Source: an uncultured bacterium
Lineage (GTDB): Bacteria; Acidobacteriota; Aminicenantia; Aminicenantales; Saccharicenantaceae
Length of the DNA stretch: 41,732 nt
NCBI GenBank assembly: GCA_937920515.1
Contig: CALEUG010000006.1
Coordinates: 96,000-137,731 of the forward strand
Direction: 5' to 3'
In this document: positions 6,792 through 14,931 of the stretch, one piece after another
Layout: every line of letters starts with the position of its first letter
Numbering within the stretch: position 1 is the stretch's first letter
Made by a program: the position numbers and the translations under genes
Notes under the pieces: generated by a model
Told to the model about the DNA's origin: nothing
What the model saw: only the letters and a program-made list of their open reading frames with translations
The model's database searches: none

Positions 6792-9149
6792 ATGAAAAAC
6801 CTGAAGTTTCTCTGGCTGCTGACTTCGGCCACCATTCTTATAACCGTTCTGTCTTCTAACGGAGAAGTTTATTATCCCTGGAAAAACACCTTCATCGGAG
6901 CCCTGGACCCCAGGGCCTGGCCGGGAATGATGGTCATTCCCAGCCCGGCTTCGGGCTTTGCCTTTGCTCCTAAGGTTTATCGTCAGGACAGGCTGGCCGA
7001 GTTTCACGATTTCTTCTATCTGGTATCCGAAGTGGGCCCCCATTCTCCCGATGGACTCTACGCTTCGATGAAATTTGACCTGCGGCTTCCTTTTAAGAAG
7101 GGAAGGGAAACTCCGATTTTTCTCAAGCCCACTCTTGATGATTATGTAATGCTGGTGGAGTGGAGCCGGCGTGATGAACAGACGGTTGTCGGTCGATACC
7201 GTTTTCCAGCCATCCTGGATCGGGTGGTGCTGGTTTTTTATTTCCCCTGGGATTTCAAGGGTAACTATTACTACCTGCCGGCCTCTGGTTACATCCACGG
7301 CCAGTCGGGCACCAGAAGAAATGAGCAGTTTCTCTGCTGGTTAAGCAATACCCCGGAAAAAGTTGAACAGGTGGATAACGAGCTCCATCTGACCTTCAAG
7401 GTCAAAGGTAAAACCGAGCTGCATTTCGCTGCAGGTTGCGGCGAAAGTCTGGAAACCATAAATGACCGGATTTACCGTTTCAGGAGCGGGGGAGCTATTA
7501 ATGACATCCTGAGCGAGGAACGGCTGGCCTACAATAAAAAGAGACTTCAGGTTACCGGGCTTTACCAGGGAGCGGCCGAAGCCATCACCAACAATCTCTT
7601 CTGGATGTCTCTTTACCAGAACGGGCATCACCGCTTTTATACCCCGGCCGGCCGGGGCTGGATATTTCCGCGGCCCGACGGCCAGCCCGACCACTGGACC
7701 ATCTTTGAGTGGGATTCCTTTTTCAATTCCCTGGAACTTGCGGTTGAAAGTCAGAGACTGGCCAGCGACGTGGTCAGGGCCGTTCTCCAGACCCAGTATC
7801 CCAACGGCAACATTCCCAACTGGCGCGGTCGCTTCAACGGCACCCCCGACCGCTCCCAGCCGCCGGTGGGCTCTTTCGTCGTGCTGAAACTGTTTCTGAA
7901 GACCGGCGACCGGGAGCTGATCCAGTTTGCCTATCCTTACCTGAAGAAGTGGCATCAGTTCTGGACAGAACCGATGCCCGGCGGCCACCCCAGAAGAGAC
8001 GGCAACAGCGACGGCCTGCTGGAATGGGGAAGCGATGCCGGGCTGGTAGCCGGGGAGGTACCCCCCTGGGAAAAAGAGGCCAGCGGCAAACAAAGGGCCA
8101 TGTGGGAATCTGGTCAGGACGACCTGCCCAACTGGGACGAAGCCGGTTTTAATGACAGAACCGGAACGATGGAAATGAACTGCGTTGATCTTAACAGCCT
8201 TTACGCCCTTGATGCCTACTCTCTGGCCCGGCTGGCCGAGTTTCTGGGGAAAGAGGAAGATAGAAAAAAATTCATGGAAGAATACGAAAAAATTAAGAAG
8301 CTGGTGAACCTTTATCTCTGGAATGAGAAGGAAGGATTCTACTTTGACCGGCACTGGGACGGCCGTTTTTCCACCAGGAAAGCGGCCTCCAACTTCTTCC
8401 CGCTGGTGGCCCGCATCCCTGACGAGAAACAGGCCCTGAAGATGCTGCGCCACCTGCTAAATCCTGAAGAATTCTGGGGAGATTTTGTCCTGCCCACCAT
8501 CTCCAGGGATGACCCGGCTTTTTCCGACCAGCAATACTGGCGGGGGACCATCTGGCCTCCGACCAATTACCTGGTCTATCAGGGATTGAAGTCGTATGGA
8601 CTGGACATGGTGGCTGCCGATTTTGCCCGCAAAAGCACCGACCTGTTTTTGAGGATCTGGAAAAATTACCAGCTCTGCCCGGAGAACTTCGATTCCAGGA
8701 CCGGAGAAGCCGGGGGACAGCGTTACCAGAGCTGGGGTCCGCTTTTTGCCCTCATCGGGGTGGAAGAATACCTGGATGTAACCCCCTGGGATGGTTTCAG
8801 GTTCGGGCAGCTCAAGCCTGAAAGAAAGGGCCTGTTGAAAAGGATGTCCATTATGGGTCGTCATTATGAGGTGGAGATGTCCCCATCCAGGGTGAGACTC
8901 GTTGAAGAGGGAAAGGAGCTGCTTAAAACCGACAGCCCGGCTATTTTCCGTCATTTTCTATATTTGCCGCGGGAAATTTCATTTGAGGTAAAAAGCCTGA
9001 AGAAAAACACCATCAAACTTAACCTCGGAACCCGGAAAAAGGGGCAGATACTCCTCAACGGCAAAGAAGCGGGCCAGTTTGACGGCCGTAAGGTTGAGGT
9101 CAGGGTGCCCGAGGGAGAACAGACGGTGGTTATAATCATTCAGGACTGA
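6792..9149 (+). CDS. Exported GH63-like alpha-glycosidase (MGH1-type hydrolase)
   Basis: A 785-residue protein with a hydrophobic N-terminal signal (residues about 4-22), so it is probably periplasmic or secreted. The C-terminal two-thirds is an (alpha/alpha)6 barrel of the GH63/MGH1 type. Visible blocks are HWTIFEWDSFFNSL, QYPNGNIPNW, MEMNCVDLNSLYALDAY, YWRGTIWPPTNYLVYQG, and PENFDSRTGE followed by SWGPLFAL. The Asp in WDSFF and the Glu after ENFD correspond to the usual acid and base region of GH63. Bacterial relatives such as E. coli YgjK hydrolyse alpha-glucosidic oligosaccharides, so imported or external alpha-glucans are likely substrates. The last 120 residues form a beta-rich tail. 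It is divergent from the M20 gene and monocistronic. The fold is secure; the substrate is inferred. Confidence 0.85.
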   Translation: MKNLKFLWLLTSATILITVLSSNGEVYYPWKNTFIGALDPRAWPGMMVIPSPASGFAFAPKVYRQDRLAEFHDFFYLVSEVGPHSPDGLYASMKFDLRLPFKKGRETPIFLKPTLDDYVMLVEWSRRDEQTVVGRYRFPAILDRVVLVFYFPWDFKGNYYYLPASGYIHGQSGTRRNEQFLCWLSNTPEKVEQVDNELHLTFKVKGKTELHFAAGCGESLETINDRIYRFRSGGAINDILSEERLAYNKKRLQVTGLYQGAAEAITNNLFWMSLYQNGHHRFYTPAGRGWIFPRPDGQPDHWTIFEWDSFFNSLELAVESQRLASDVVRAVLQTQYPNGNIPNWRGRFNGTPDRSQPPVGSFVVLKLFLKTGDRELIQFAYPYLKKWHQFWTEPMPGGHPRRDGNSDGLLEWGSDAGLVAGEVPPWEKEASGKQRAMWESGQDDLPNWDEAGFNDRTGTMEMNCVDLNSLYALDAYSLARLAEFLGKEEDRKKFMEEYEKIKKLVNLYLWNEKEGFYFDRHWDGRFSTRKAASNFFPLVARIPDEKQALKMLRHLLNPEEFWGDFVLPTISRDDPAFSDQQYWRGTIWPPTNYLVYQGLKSYGLDMVAADFARKSTDLFLRIWKNYQLCPENFDSRTGEAGGQRYQSWGPLFALIGVEEYLDVTPWDGFRFGQLKPERKGLLKRMSIMGRHYEVEMSPSRVRLVEEGKELLKTDSPAIFRHFLYLPREISFEVKSLKKNTIKLNLGTRKKGQILLNGKEAGQFDGRKVEVRVPEGEQTVVIIIQD

Positions 9150-9191
9150 GCAGCCTTTATGACTTTGTGTTCAGAAGTCAAAAATGGCCGG

Positions 9192-9830
9192 CTATTCGCG
9201 AAGCAGAAGCACGGGATAACCAGCGGCCGAGAGTCTCTCGGCCAGTTTCCTGGCCTCAACCTCGGTTGAAGCCTTGAGCCGGACCCGGTGAAAGGTTTGG
9301 CCATTTATTTGAAAAGCGGAAAGATAAACGCCGGGAAATTCTTTCTGCAATTTCTGGAAAAGTTTCCGGGCGTTCTCCTCAACCGCAAAAGAGCCAACCT
9401 GGAGAACATAAGCACCTGACCGTGGCTCCACTTTCGGTGGTTCATACCCCACTACTTCAAGCCTGACCCGGGCTGTACCGGGTCCCACCATCCCCAGCAG
9501 GCGGGCCGCGGCATAGGACAGGTCTATAATGCGCCCCTTGACAAAAGGCCCGCGGTCATTTATCCGGACTGTTACCTGCCGGCCATTTTCCAGGTTGGTA
9601 ACCAGCACCATGGTTCCGAAGGGAAGTGTCGGATGGGCCGCGGTCAGGTCATTCTGGTCGAAGATTTCCCGGCTGGAAGTGGGCCTCCCGTGAAACTCCG
9701 GACCGTACCAGGAGGCAATTCCTGTTTCAACGAAGCCGGACGCCGGCGGGCTGAGCGCCGGCCGGGAAGGCCGGCAGGAATAGAAGGCAGCCGATAAAAT
9801 AAGCAAGAATAAAAAGTACGACTTCTTCAT
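9192..9830 (-). CDS. rlpA: RlpA-like septal ring lipoprotein with SPOR domain
   Basis: A 212-residue protein with a lipoprotein-type signal ending at Cys19 (AFYSC, an imperfect lipobox). A double-psi beta-barrel follows (about 35-130) with the RlpA blocks GIASWYGPEFHGRPTSS, LPFGTMVLVTNL, INDRGPF and GRIIDLSYAAA. The C-terminal SPOR domain (about 138-212, GAYVLQVGSFAVEENA) binds denuded glycan strands at the division septum. In Pseudomonas RlpA is a lytic transglycosylase acting on stripped peptidoglycan. The Asp of NDRGPF, part of the catalytic region, is present. It converges on the GH63 gene with a 42-base gap and is divergent from the LOG gene. The architecture is classic; enzymatic activity is inferred. 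Confidence 0.93.
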   Translation of the reverse strand: MKKSYFLFLLILSAAFYSCRPSRPALSPPASGFVETGIASWYGPEFHGRPTSSREIFDQNDLTAAHPTLPFGTMVLVTNLENGRQVTVRINDRGPFVKGRIIDLSYAAARLLGMVGPGTARVRLEVVGYEPPKVEPRSGAYVLQVGSFAVEENARKLFQKLQKEFPGVYLSAFQINGQTFHRVRLKASTEVEARKLAERLSAAGYPVLLLRE

Positions 9831-9872
9831 CCATTATTATTTTGCCAGTCCCGGCTCTGAATTTCAAACTGA

Positions 9873-9902
9873 TTGACAATTTCTAAGAAATGAGGCAAAA
9901 AT
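9873..9902 (+). promoter_or_regulatory. Candidate promoter of the LOG-family gene
   Basis: A perfect TTGACA (9873-9878) is followed after 18 bases by AAAAAT (9897-9902), a weak -10. The better TATCAT at 9903-9908 is spaced 24 bases away, which is too far. It is in the 118-base divergent region between rlpA and the LOG gene. Confidence 0.35.
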
Positions 9903-9948
9903 TATCATATCTTATCAAAACCAATTCAGAGGCGTGCAGGAGTTAAGG

Positions 9949-10695
9949 ATGAAGAAAATAGAAGCCAGAAGACTGGATATGGCTGAATCCCCGTACCGCG
10001 ACCTGGAATTCCTGGAATCACAGGAAGGCAGGACACTGAGAATCCTGAGCGAATATGTCTGGCCCATGGCCAGGCTGGAAAAGCTGAAGGTGGAAAGCAC
10101 CATCCTCTTTCTGGGCTCGGCCAAGGCCAGCCCGGCCAGCTCTGATTCCATCCTGCACAGGTATTACTGGGAAGCCGAGGAGCTGGCCTACCGAATTACC
10201 AAGTGGGGCATGAACATCAAGCCCAGGGGCAGAAGATACGTGGTCTGCACCGGTGGCGGACCAGGTATCATGGAAGCGGCCAACCGCGGTGCCACCCGGG
10301 CCGGTGGCAAAAGCATCGGAATGAACATTTCTCTGCCCCAGCCCCAGCTACCGAACCCTTACATAACGCCTGAATTAAATTTTACCTTTCATTACTTTTT
10401 CATGAGGAAATTCTGGCTGATGTACAAGGCCAAGGCGGTCATCGCCTTCCCTGGCGGCTTCGGCACTCTGGATGAATTTTTCGAAATAATCACCCTGCTG
10501 CAGACGGGCAAGGTGTCGCGCAGGGAAGTGCTGCTGATTCTCTACGGAAAAGAATACTGGGACCGGGTGCTTAATTTCCGGGCCCTGGTCGAGTGCGGAG
10601 CCATCACCGAGGAAGACGTCAGGCTGTTCTCGGTATTTTCATCGCCCCAGGAGGCTTTTAATTACCTGAAAAAATACCTGCCGCAAATGCACTAA
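9949..10695 (+). CDS. LOG family protein (nucleoside 5'-monophosphate phosphoribohydrolase)
   Basis: A 248-residue Rossmann-like protein of the LOG/TIGR00730 family. It has the two hallmarks: GGGPGIMEAANRGA (nucleotide-phosphate binding) and PGGFGTLDEFFE (catalytic Arg/Glu region). Plant and bacterial LOG enzymes cleave the N-glycosidic bond of nucleoside monophosphates to free base and ribose 5-phosphate; in bacteria most act in purine or pyrimidine salvage. I chose the ATG at 9949 because GCAGGAG lies 6 bases before it; a GTG at 9934 would add five residues and swallow that site. It converges with the VanZ-like gene, 14 bases apart. The family is certain; the substrate base is unknown. Confidence 0.88.
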   Translation: MKKIEARRLDMAESPYRDLEFLESQEGRTLRILSEYVWPMARLEKLKVESTILFLGSAKASPASSDSILHRYYWEAEELAYRITKWGMNIKPRGRRYVVCTGGGPGIMEAANRGATRAGGKSIGMNISLPQPQLPNPYITPELNFTFHYFFMRKFWLMYKAKAVIAFPGGFGTLDEFFEIITLLQTGKVSRREVLLILYGKEYWDRVLNFRALVECGAITEEDVRLFSVFSSPQEAFNYLKKYLPQMH

Positions 10696-10709
10696 AGGCG
10701 CTGACACGA

Positions 10710-11090
10710 TTACTCAGCCTTCTGTTCTTTTTTAAGGTAAAACAGCCAGAAGACCGTCAATCCCACCAGAACCCCGATTATATCGGCCACCCAGTCCTTC
10801 CAGTCGCACTGCCTTCCCGGAACGAGACTCTGATGCAGCTCGTCCAGCAGGCCGATTGTAATCCCGGTCATCAAGGTCAGATAGGCTCTCAGAAAGGGTA
10901 GACCTGGCAGATTCTGGAAAAAGCCCAGAGCCAGCAGGAAGCCCAGCCCCACAAATTCCAGCCAGTGGGCTCCTTTGTCCCAGAAGACCAGGCCGAACTT
11001 TAATTTCAGGGTGCGGCTGGAAAGAAAAAAAATGAGACCGCAGTAAAACACGGCCGGAGCAAAGTACAGCCAGCGTTTTTCAAATCTCAT
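10710..11090 (-). CDS. VanZ-like family membrane protein
   Basis: A 126-residue inner-membrane protein with three to four hydrophobic segments (about 8-25, 40-60, 66-85 and 100-120). The VanZ-family signatures are FFLSSR after the first segment, WDKGAHWLEFVGLGFLL, and LLDELHQSLVPGRQCDWKDW before the last segment. VanZ of Tn1546 gives low-level teicoplanin resistance, but most chromosomal homologues have no proven role, and I claim no resistance here. An AAAGG sequence 8 bases before the ATG supports the start. It is divergent from purO. Confidence 0.88.
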   Translation of the reverse strand: MRFEKRWLYFAPAVFYCGLIFFLSSRTLKLKFGLVFWDKGAHWLEFVGLGFLLALGFFQNLPGLPFLRAYLTLMTGITIGLLDELHQSLVPGRQCDWKDWVADIIGVLVGLTVFWLFYLKKEQKAE

Positions 11091-11116
11091 ACAGACGACC
11101 TTTCTCAGTAAATGCT

Positions 11117-11144
11117 ATTTTACCAGCAGACGGAATTAAAACAA
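11117..11144 (-). promoter_or_regulatory. Candidate promoter of the VanZ-like gene
   Basis: On the minus strand TTGTTT (11144-11139), 16 bases, then TAAAAT (11122-11117), preceded by TGG, which gives an extended -10 (TGnTAAAAT). The predicted start is about 20 bases before the ATG at 11090, leaving room for its ribosome site. Confidence 0.5.
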
Positions 11145-11168
11145 GCCTCAAGATCGGGTCTGCTTTTC

Positions 11169-11206
11169 TTGACTATCAGAAAAGGGTATGATATTTCTAA
11201 CAGGAG
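11169..11206 (+). promoter_or_regulatory. Candidate promoter and ribosome site of purO
   Basis: TTGACT (11169-11174) precedes an AT-rich stretch. TATTTC at 11192 has 17-base spacing, and a better TATGAT at 11187 is only 12 bases away, so the -10 assignment is uncertain. CAGGAG (11201-11206), 6 bases before the ATG at 11213, is a good Shine-Dalgarno. Confidence 0.35.
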
Positions 11207-11212
11207 AAATAG

Positions 11213-11947
11213 ATGGACAAGCAAATAACCTACCTCAGTGGCCTGGAATATCCGGGCCGGTTTATCATGGCCGGACAACTCAAGGAAGGCGATGAACTCT
11301 GCCTGGTTTACGGCCTGACCGGCCGTTCGCCGGCCAGCCAGGCCAGGCGTCTGGTGAAGAAGGAAAACGGCATCTGGGTTGAGCCCACCGATCCCCAGGT
11401 GATAATGACGGGAAAGCCGGAGCTGTTGATCTACCCGGCCATAATGTATTCTCCCGCCGGCCTGGTCGTTTCCAACGGCAAACACACCACAGACATCATG
11501 GCTCAGCTGGAAGCGGTTCGTCAGCCTTTGCTGGCACTGGCCAGAGCACTGAAAGACTGGAAATACGAGCCCGATGACCCCATCTTCACTCCCAGGATCA
11601 GCCTGGCCTTCGGCGGCGGTTTCAACCTGGCCCTCAGCGTCATCAGAAGGGGCGAATTCGGTTCTGTCATCAGGAATTATTTTGAACTGCCTCTAATTCC
11701 AGGCAAGGGCTGGCTGGTAATGACCTACATGGGGATAAATGCCGACCCGCTGCCATCATTTTTCGGAGAGCCCATTTCCCTGGAAATGTCGGGAAGAACT
11801 GCCGAGGAAGTGGCCGAAGGCGTTTTCAACTCTCTGGCCCCATCTCCCGGCAAGCCTGATTTCCGGGTGGCCTTAGTCGCCCTGCGGGCCTCAGTTCACG
11901 ACGGCCAGGTCCAGGAAATTAAAATTATCAACAGACATGAAGGATAA
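11213..11947 (+). CDS. purO: IMP cyclohydrolase, PurO (archaeal) type
   Basis: A 244-residue protein of the IMP cyclohydrolase-like (PurO) family, unrelated to the N-terminal domain of bacterial PurH. It closes the ring of FAICAR to give IMP, the last step of purine synthesis. The start YLSGLEYPGRFIMAG, the GRSPASQAR turn, and YPAIMYSPAGLVVSNG are typical of the family. The next gene encodes the preceding formyl transfer step, which strongly supports the call. A clear Shine-Dalgarno (CAGGAG) fixes the ATG. The protein has no signal or membrane segment. PurO was defined in archaea and also occurs in scattered bacteria, so transfer or an ancient alternative is possible. Confidence 0.87.
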   Translation: MDKQITYLSGLEYPGRFIMAGQLKEGDELCLVYGLTGRSPASQARRLVKKENGIWVEPTDPQVIMTGKPELLIYPAIMYSPAGLVVSNGKHTTDIMAQLEAVRQPLLALARALKDWKYEPDDPIFTPRISLAFGGGFNLALSVIRRGEFGSVIRNYFELPLIPGKGWLVMTYMGINADPLPSFFGEPISLEMSGRTAEEVAEGVFNSLAPSPGKPDFRVALVALRASVHDGQVQEIKIINRHEG

Positions 11948-11951
11948 CAAC

Positions 11952-13034
11952 ATGGAAACCAAGGACCAGAGAACAGCCCGGACTCAATATCAGACCAGGG
12001 TCAGTGAAGATTTCCCGCCAGCGCTTGCGGTGGGAGAAACGCGTTTTACCAAGAAGATTTCCATGCGCTACGGTGAGAACCCCGGATACCCGGCGGCTTT
12101 CTACCAGGAAGAAGGGGCTTCAGGTCCCAACATGGCCACCATGGAAGTGCTACAGGAAGGGACCAAGGGCCTGAGTTACATCAACGTCGGTGACATGGAT
12201 CTGGGCCAGCGGCTGGCCAGGAAATTGACTGAGGTCTTCCCCGGTCAGGCCGTGGCCGTCATCATCAAGCATGAAATGCCGAGCGGGGTGGCCCTGGCCA
12301 CCACCGGCCTGGAAGCCTTTCAGAAAGCCTGGCAGACCGACCCGCTGTCCAACTTTGGCAGCGTTGATGTCTTTAACTTCCGGGTAGAGGCTGACCTGGC
12401 CCGCCTGCTGGTGGAAAGTCCCAGAAATATTGAAGTGGTTTATGCTCCAGACTTCAGCCCTGAAGCCCTGGAAGTTCTGGCCACCAGAAAAGTCCTCCGG
12501 GTGGTAAAAATGGGGGCGGGGCTGGACCAGCCTTCCGTTGATAACGGGCTGGAAATAAAAAGGGTAGCCGGGGGCCTGCTCGTTCAGAAAAGGTTCAATT
12601 CCCGCATCGTCTCACCCGATTTCATAGATGTTGTTTCGCAAAAAAAACCTGACGAGCTCCAGCTGCGGGCAGCCCTGCTGTGCTGGACGGTAGCCTGTTA
12701 TACCCGGTCCAATGCCATAGTCATTGGAACCGAAGACAAAATCCATGGAATCGGTTCTGGCCAGCGCAGCCGAATCGATGCCGCCGAAGACGCCATCCGG
12801 CTCTCCCGGCGCGGCTACGGACCGCTGGGCTGCGTCCTGGCTTCCGACGCCTTCATGCCCTTTCCGGACGTGGTCGAACTGGCTGCCAGCCACGGAATAA
12901 CCGGCATCATCTACCCCCTGGGCTCGGTCAGGGACCAGGAGGTCATAGCCCGGGCCGACCAGCTGGGTCTGGTAATGATGGTAACCCGAAAGCCCGGAGA
13001 AGTTGACTGCGAACGTTGCTTCCTGCATAGATAA
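11952..13034 (+). CDS. purH: Stand-alone AICAR formyltransferase (PurH C-terminal domain)
   Basis: A 360-residue protein equivalent to the C-terminal half of PurH. It formylates AICAR with 10-formyl-THF to FAICAR, which PurO from the preceding gene then cyclises. Family blocks are MRYGENPGYPAAFY, the catalytic Lys-His pair (K106-H107 in IIKHEMPSG), GGLLVQKRF, RSNAIVIGTEDKIHGIGSGQ and SDAFMPFPD. It is divergent: the usual QPGGSxRD is YPLGSVRD, and the usual RHFRH tail is replaced by CERCFLHR. No cyclohydrolase (MGS-like) domain is attached. I prefer the ATG at 11952 because AAGGA lies 7 bases upstream; the ATG at 11937 would overlap purO by 11 bases. The two genes look co-translated. Confidence 0.87.
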   Translation: METKDQRTARTQYQTRVSEDFPPALAVGETRFTKKISMRYGENPGYPAAFYQEEGASGPNMATMEVLQEGTKGLSYINVGDMDLGQRLARKLTEVFPGQAVAVIIKHEMPSGVALATTGLEAFQKAWQTDPLSNFGSVDVFNFRVEADLARLLVESPRNIEVVYAPDFSPEALEVLATRKVLRVVKMGAGLDQPSVDNGLEIKRVAGGLLVQKRFNSRIVSPDFIDVVSQKKPDELQLRAALLCWTVACYTRSNAIVIGTEDKIHGIGSGQRSRIDAAEDAIRLSRRGYGPLGCVLASDAFMPFPDVVELAASHGITGIIYPLGSVRDQEVIARADQLGLVMMVTRKPGEVDCERCFLHR

Positions 13035-13066
13035 TCCGCTTCGAGGAAATCAGACTGACAGCTTCC

Positions 13067-13537
13067 GTGAATAGCCAGATAAAAAAAGAAACGGGTTTGA
13101 TTTATGTTATTCAAAAACACCTGGCTTCCCGCCTTCACTATGACCTCAGGCTGGAAGAGGGCGGGGTATTGAAAAGCTGGGCCCTGCCCAAGGAACCTCC
13201 GGTTACCGGCGCCGAAAAGCGCCTGGCCGTCAAGGTGGAAGACCATCCCCTGGGTTATGAAAATTTTGAGGGATTTATCCCCGAGGGCGAGTACGGGGCC
13301 GGCCGGGTGGAAATCTGGGACCGCGGCTTTTATCAGCCGCTGCATCAAGATGAAAACATAAAAGAAATATTGATCCTGGGACAGAAATTGAAAGGTGTCT
13401 ATACCCTGGTCCGGATAAAAGACCGACAGAAGGGCCAGGAAAACCTGTGGATATTTTTCAGAAACAAGAACCAGGAAAAGGCCGGCTTGAAAGATGAAAA
13501 AAACACAAACGGGAAAACAGGCCAGAAAGATAAATAA
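13067..13537 (+). CDS. Stand-alone LigD-type 3'-phosphoesterase
   Basis: A 156-residue protein matching the 3'-phosphoesterase (PE) domain that is normally fused to ATP-dependent DNA ligase D. That domain heals 3' ends by removing a terminal ribonucleoside or phosphate before ligation. The active-site pattern is intact: His-x5-His-x-Asp-x-Arg in KHLASRLHYDLRLE, followed by KSWALPKEP, and the second His and Tyr in EDHPLGYENFEG, then IPEGEYGAG. No polymerase or ligase domain follows. Free-standing PE proteins are known in bacteria and archaea. The start is a GTG at 13067 with no strong ribosome site; it is 33 bases after the AICAR formyltransferase stop. The 3' end overlaps the next gene by 44 bases. 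Confidence 0.88.
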   Translation: MNSQIKKETGLIYVIQKHLASRLHYDLRLEEGGVLKSWALPKEPPVTGAEKRLAVKVEDHPLGYENFEGFIPEGEYGAGRVEIWDRGFYQPLHQDENIKEILILGQKLKGVYTLVRIKDRQKGQENLWIFFRNKNQEKAGLKDEKNTNGKTGQKDK

Positions 13538-14930
13538 GCTCTGGTGGTTGCTCGGTGTCCTGTCCCTGCTGTGGCTGATCAGCTGCAGGCCGCAGGACCG
13601 GAAAGGAAGCCCGGAGCCTGTTTTGCAACCAGAGTTGCTGCAAAAATTTGAAACGATGAAGAACCTCGGGCTCCGGCAGGAAAAAGCCCACGATTTTCTC
13701 AAACTGATAACCTCAGTCGGCAGCCGTCTGACCGGAAGCCCCGAAGCTGACCGGGCGGTTGAACTGGTTTACAACCTGATGACTGAGCTGGGCTTCGACC
13801 GGGTCTGGACCGAGCCGGTAAATGTCCGGCGCTGGGTCCGGGGGCCGGCCGAAGAGGCTGTGGCCAGGAGCCTGAAACTCGGCACTCAATCACTCAAAAT
13901 CTGTGCTCTTGGCAACAGCCTGGGCACCCCGGCCGACGGGTTAGAAGCGGGGGTGGTTGAAGTTAGGAGTTTCGAGGAACTGGCTTCTATGAAGGATATC
14001 ATTCCTGGCCGGATAGTATTCTACAACGCGCCAATGGACAGGACCGTGGCCGAGCCTTTTACCGCTTACGGCCAGGTTGCTGGCTTCAGGGTTCGCGGAG
14101 CTTCAGAAGCAGCCCGGTACGGGGCCAGAGCAGTCCTGGTCAGGTCGATAACATTCCGGCTCGATGACAATCCCCACACCGGGCTTATGGAATATGATGA
14201 CCGCCTCCCAAAAATCCCGGCTGCGGCCATCAGCACCGCCGATGCCGAACTTCTTCACAACTGGTTGCAGGTTGACCCTGAACTAAAGATCTGGTTTAGA
14301 ACGAATTGCCGTCAGGAAGAGCCGGTGACCTCGGCCAACGTCATCGGGCAGCTGACCGGATCGGAATTTCCGGAGGAAATCATACTGGTCGGTGGCCATC
14401 TCGACAGCTGGGACCTGAGCCCCGGCGCCCACGATAACGCCGCTGGCTGCGCCGTGGCCCTGGAAGTGCTCAGGCTGATAAAAGAAGCCGGGCTTAAGCC
14501 GAGAAGGACTGTCCGGGCCGTTCTGTTCATGGACGAAGAATTCGGAGGAACCGGGGGGCGGGCTTATGCCGCCTCTGAAAACAGAAAGCAAGAAAAACAC
14601 CTGGTAGCCATTGAGCAGGACAGGGGCGGAGCCGCCCCGGTCGGCCTTGCCTTCAGCCTGGAAAGCCTGATAGCCACACTAAAACCCTTAAAAACCCACC
14701 TTGAACCGCTGGGAATAAACTGGGTAAGAATCGGCGGCGGGGGAGTGGATATTGCTCCGCTGCGGGAAAAGGGAACAATACTCGGAAGTCTTATTCCTGA
14801 ATCCCAGCGCTATTTTGATTTTCACCACAGCTCCCTCGACGTACCGGAAGCCGTACATCCCCGGGAGCTGGAGCTTCAGGCGGTGATACTGGCCATGGTG
14901 ATCTATTTCCTGGCCGAGAAAGGAGTTTGA
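13494..14930 (+). CDS. M28 family zinc peptidase, lipoprotein (carboxypeptidase Q-like)
   Basis: A 478-residue exported peptidase. A positively charged start and a hydrophobic run end in a canonical lipobox LISC at Cys31, so it should be membrane-anchored on the outer face. A PA-type insert (about 150-260) precedes the M28 catalytic domain. Metal and catalytic motifs are GGHLDSWDLSPGAHDNAAG (His, two Asp), FMDEEFGGTGG (base and ligand Glu), AIEQDRGG (Asp), and the final His in YFDFHHSSLD. The arrangement resembles the carboxypeptidase Q/plasma glutamate carboxypeptidase group, which hydrolyses dipeptides and short peptides. It overlaps the phosphoesterase gene by 44 bases and lies one base before the GH57 gene, so it links two operon-like runs. 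Exact specificity is unknown. Confidence 0.89.
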   Translation: MKKTQTGKQARKINKLWWLLGVLSLLWLISCRPQDRKGSPEPVLQPELLQKFETMKNLGLRQEKAHDFLKLITSVGSRLTGSPEADRAVELVYNLMTELGFDRVWTEPVNVRRWVRGPAEEAVARSLKLGTQSLKICALGNSLGTPADGLEAGVVEVRSFEELASMKDIIPGRIVFYNAPMDRTVAEPFTAYGQVAGFRVRGASEAARYGARAVLVRSITFRLDDNPHTGLMEYDDRLPKIPAAAISTADAELLHNWLQVDPELKIWFRTNCRQEEPVTSANVIGQLTGSEFPEEIILVGGHLDSWDLSPGAHDNAAGCAVALEVLRLIKEAGLKPRRTVRAVLFMDEEFGGTGGRAYAASENRKQEKHLVAIEQDRGGAAPVGLAFSLESLIATLKPLKTHLEPLGINWVRIGGGGVDIAPLREKGTILGSLIPESQRYFDFHHSSLDVPEAVHPRELELQAVILAMVIYFLAEKGV

Positions 14931-14931
14931 G

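Noticed and set aside
9160-9180. TGACTT/AAGTCA hairpin between the GH63 gene and rlpA as a terminator
   Set aside because: The 6-bp stem is followed by A, not T, on the plus strand, and by a mixed sequence on the minus strand, so it does not fit an intrinsic terminator.
10710-11090. VanZ-like gene as a glycopeptide resistance determinant
   Set aside because: No vanA/H/X or regulator genes are near, and most chromosomal VanZ-family proteins are not linked to resistance.
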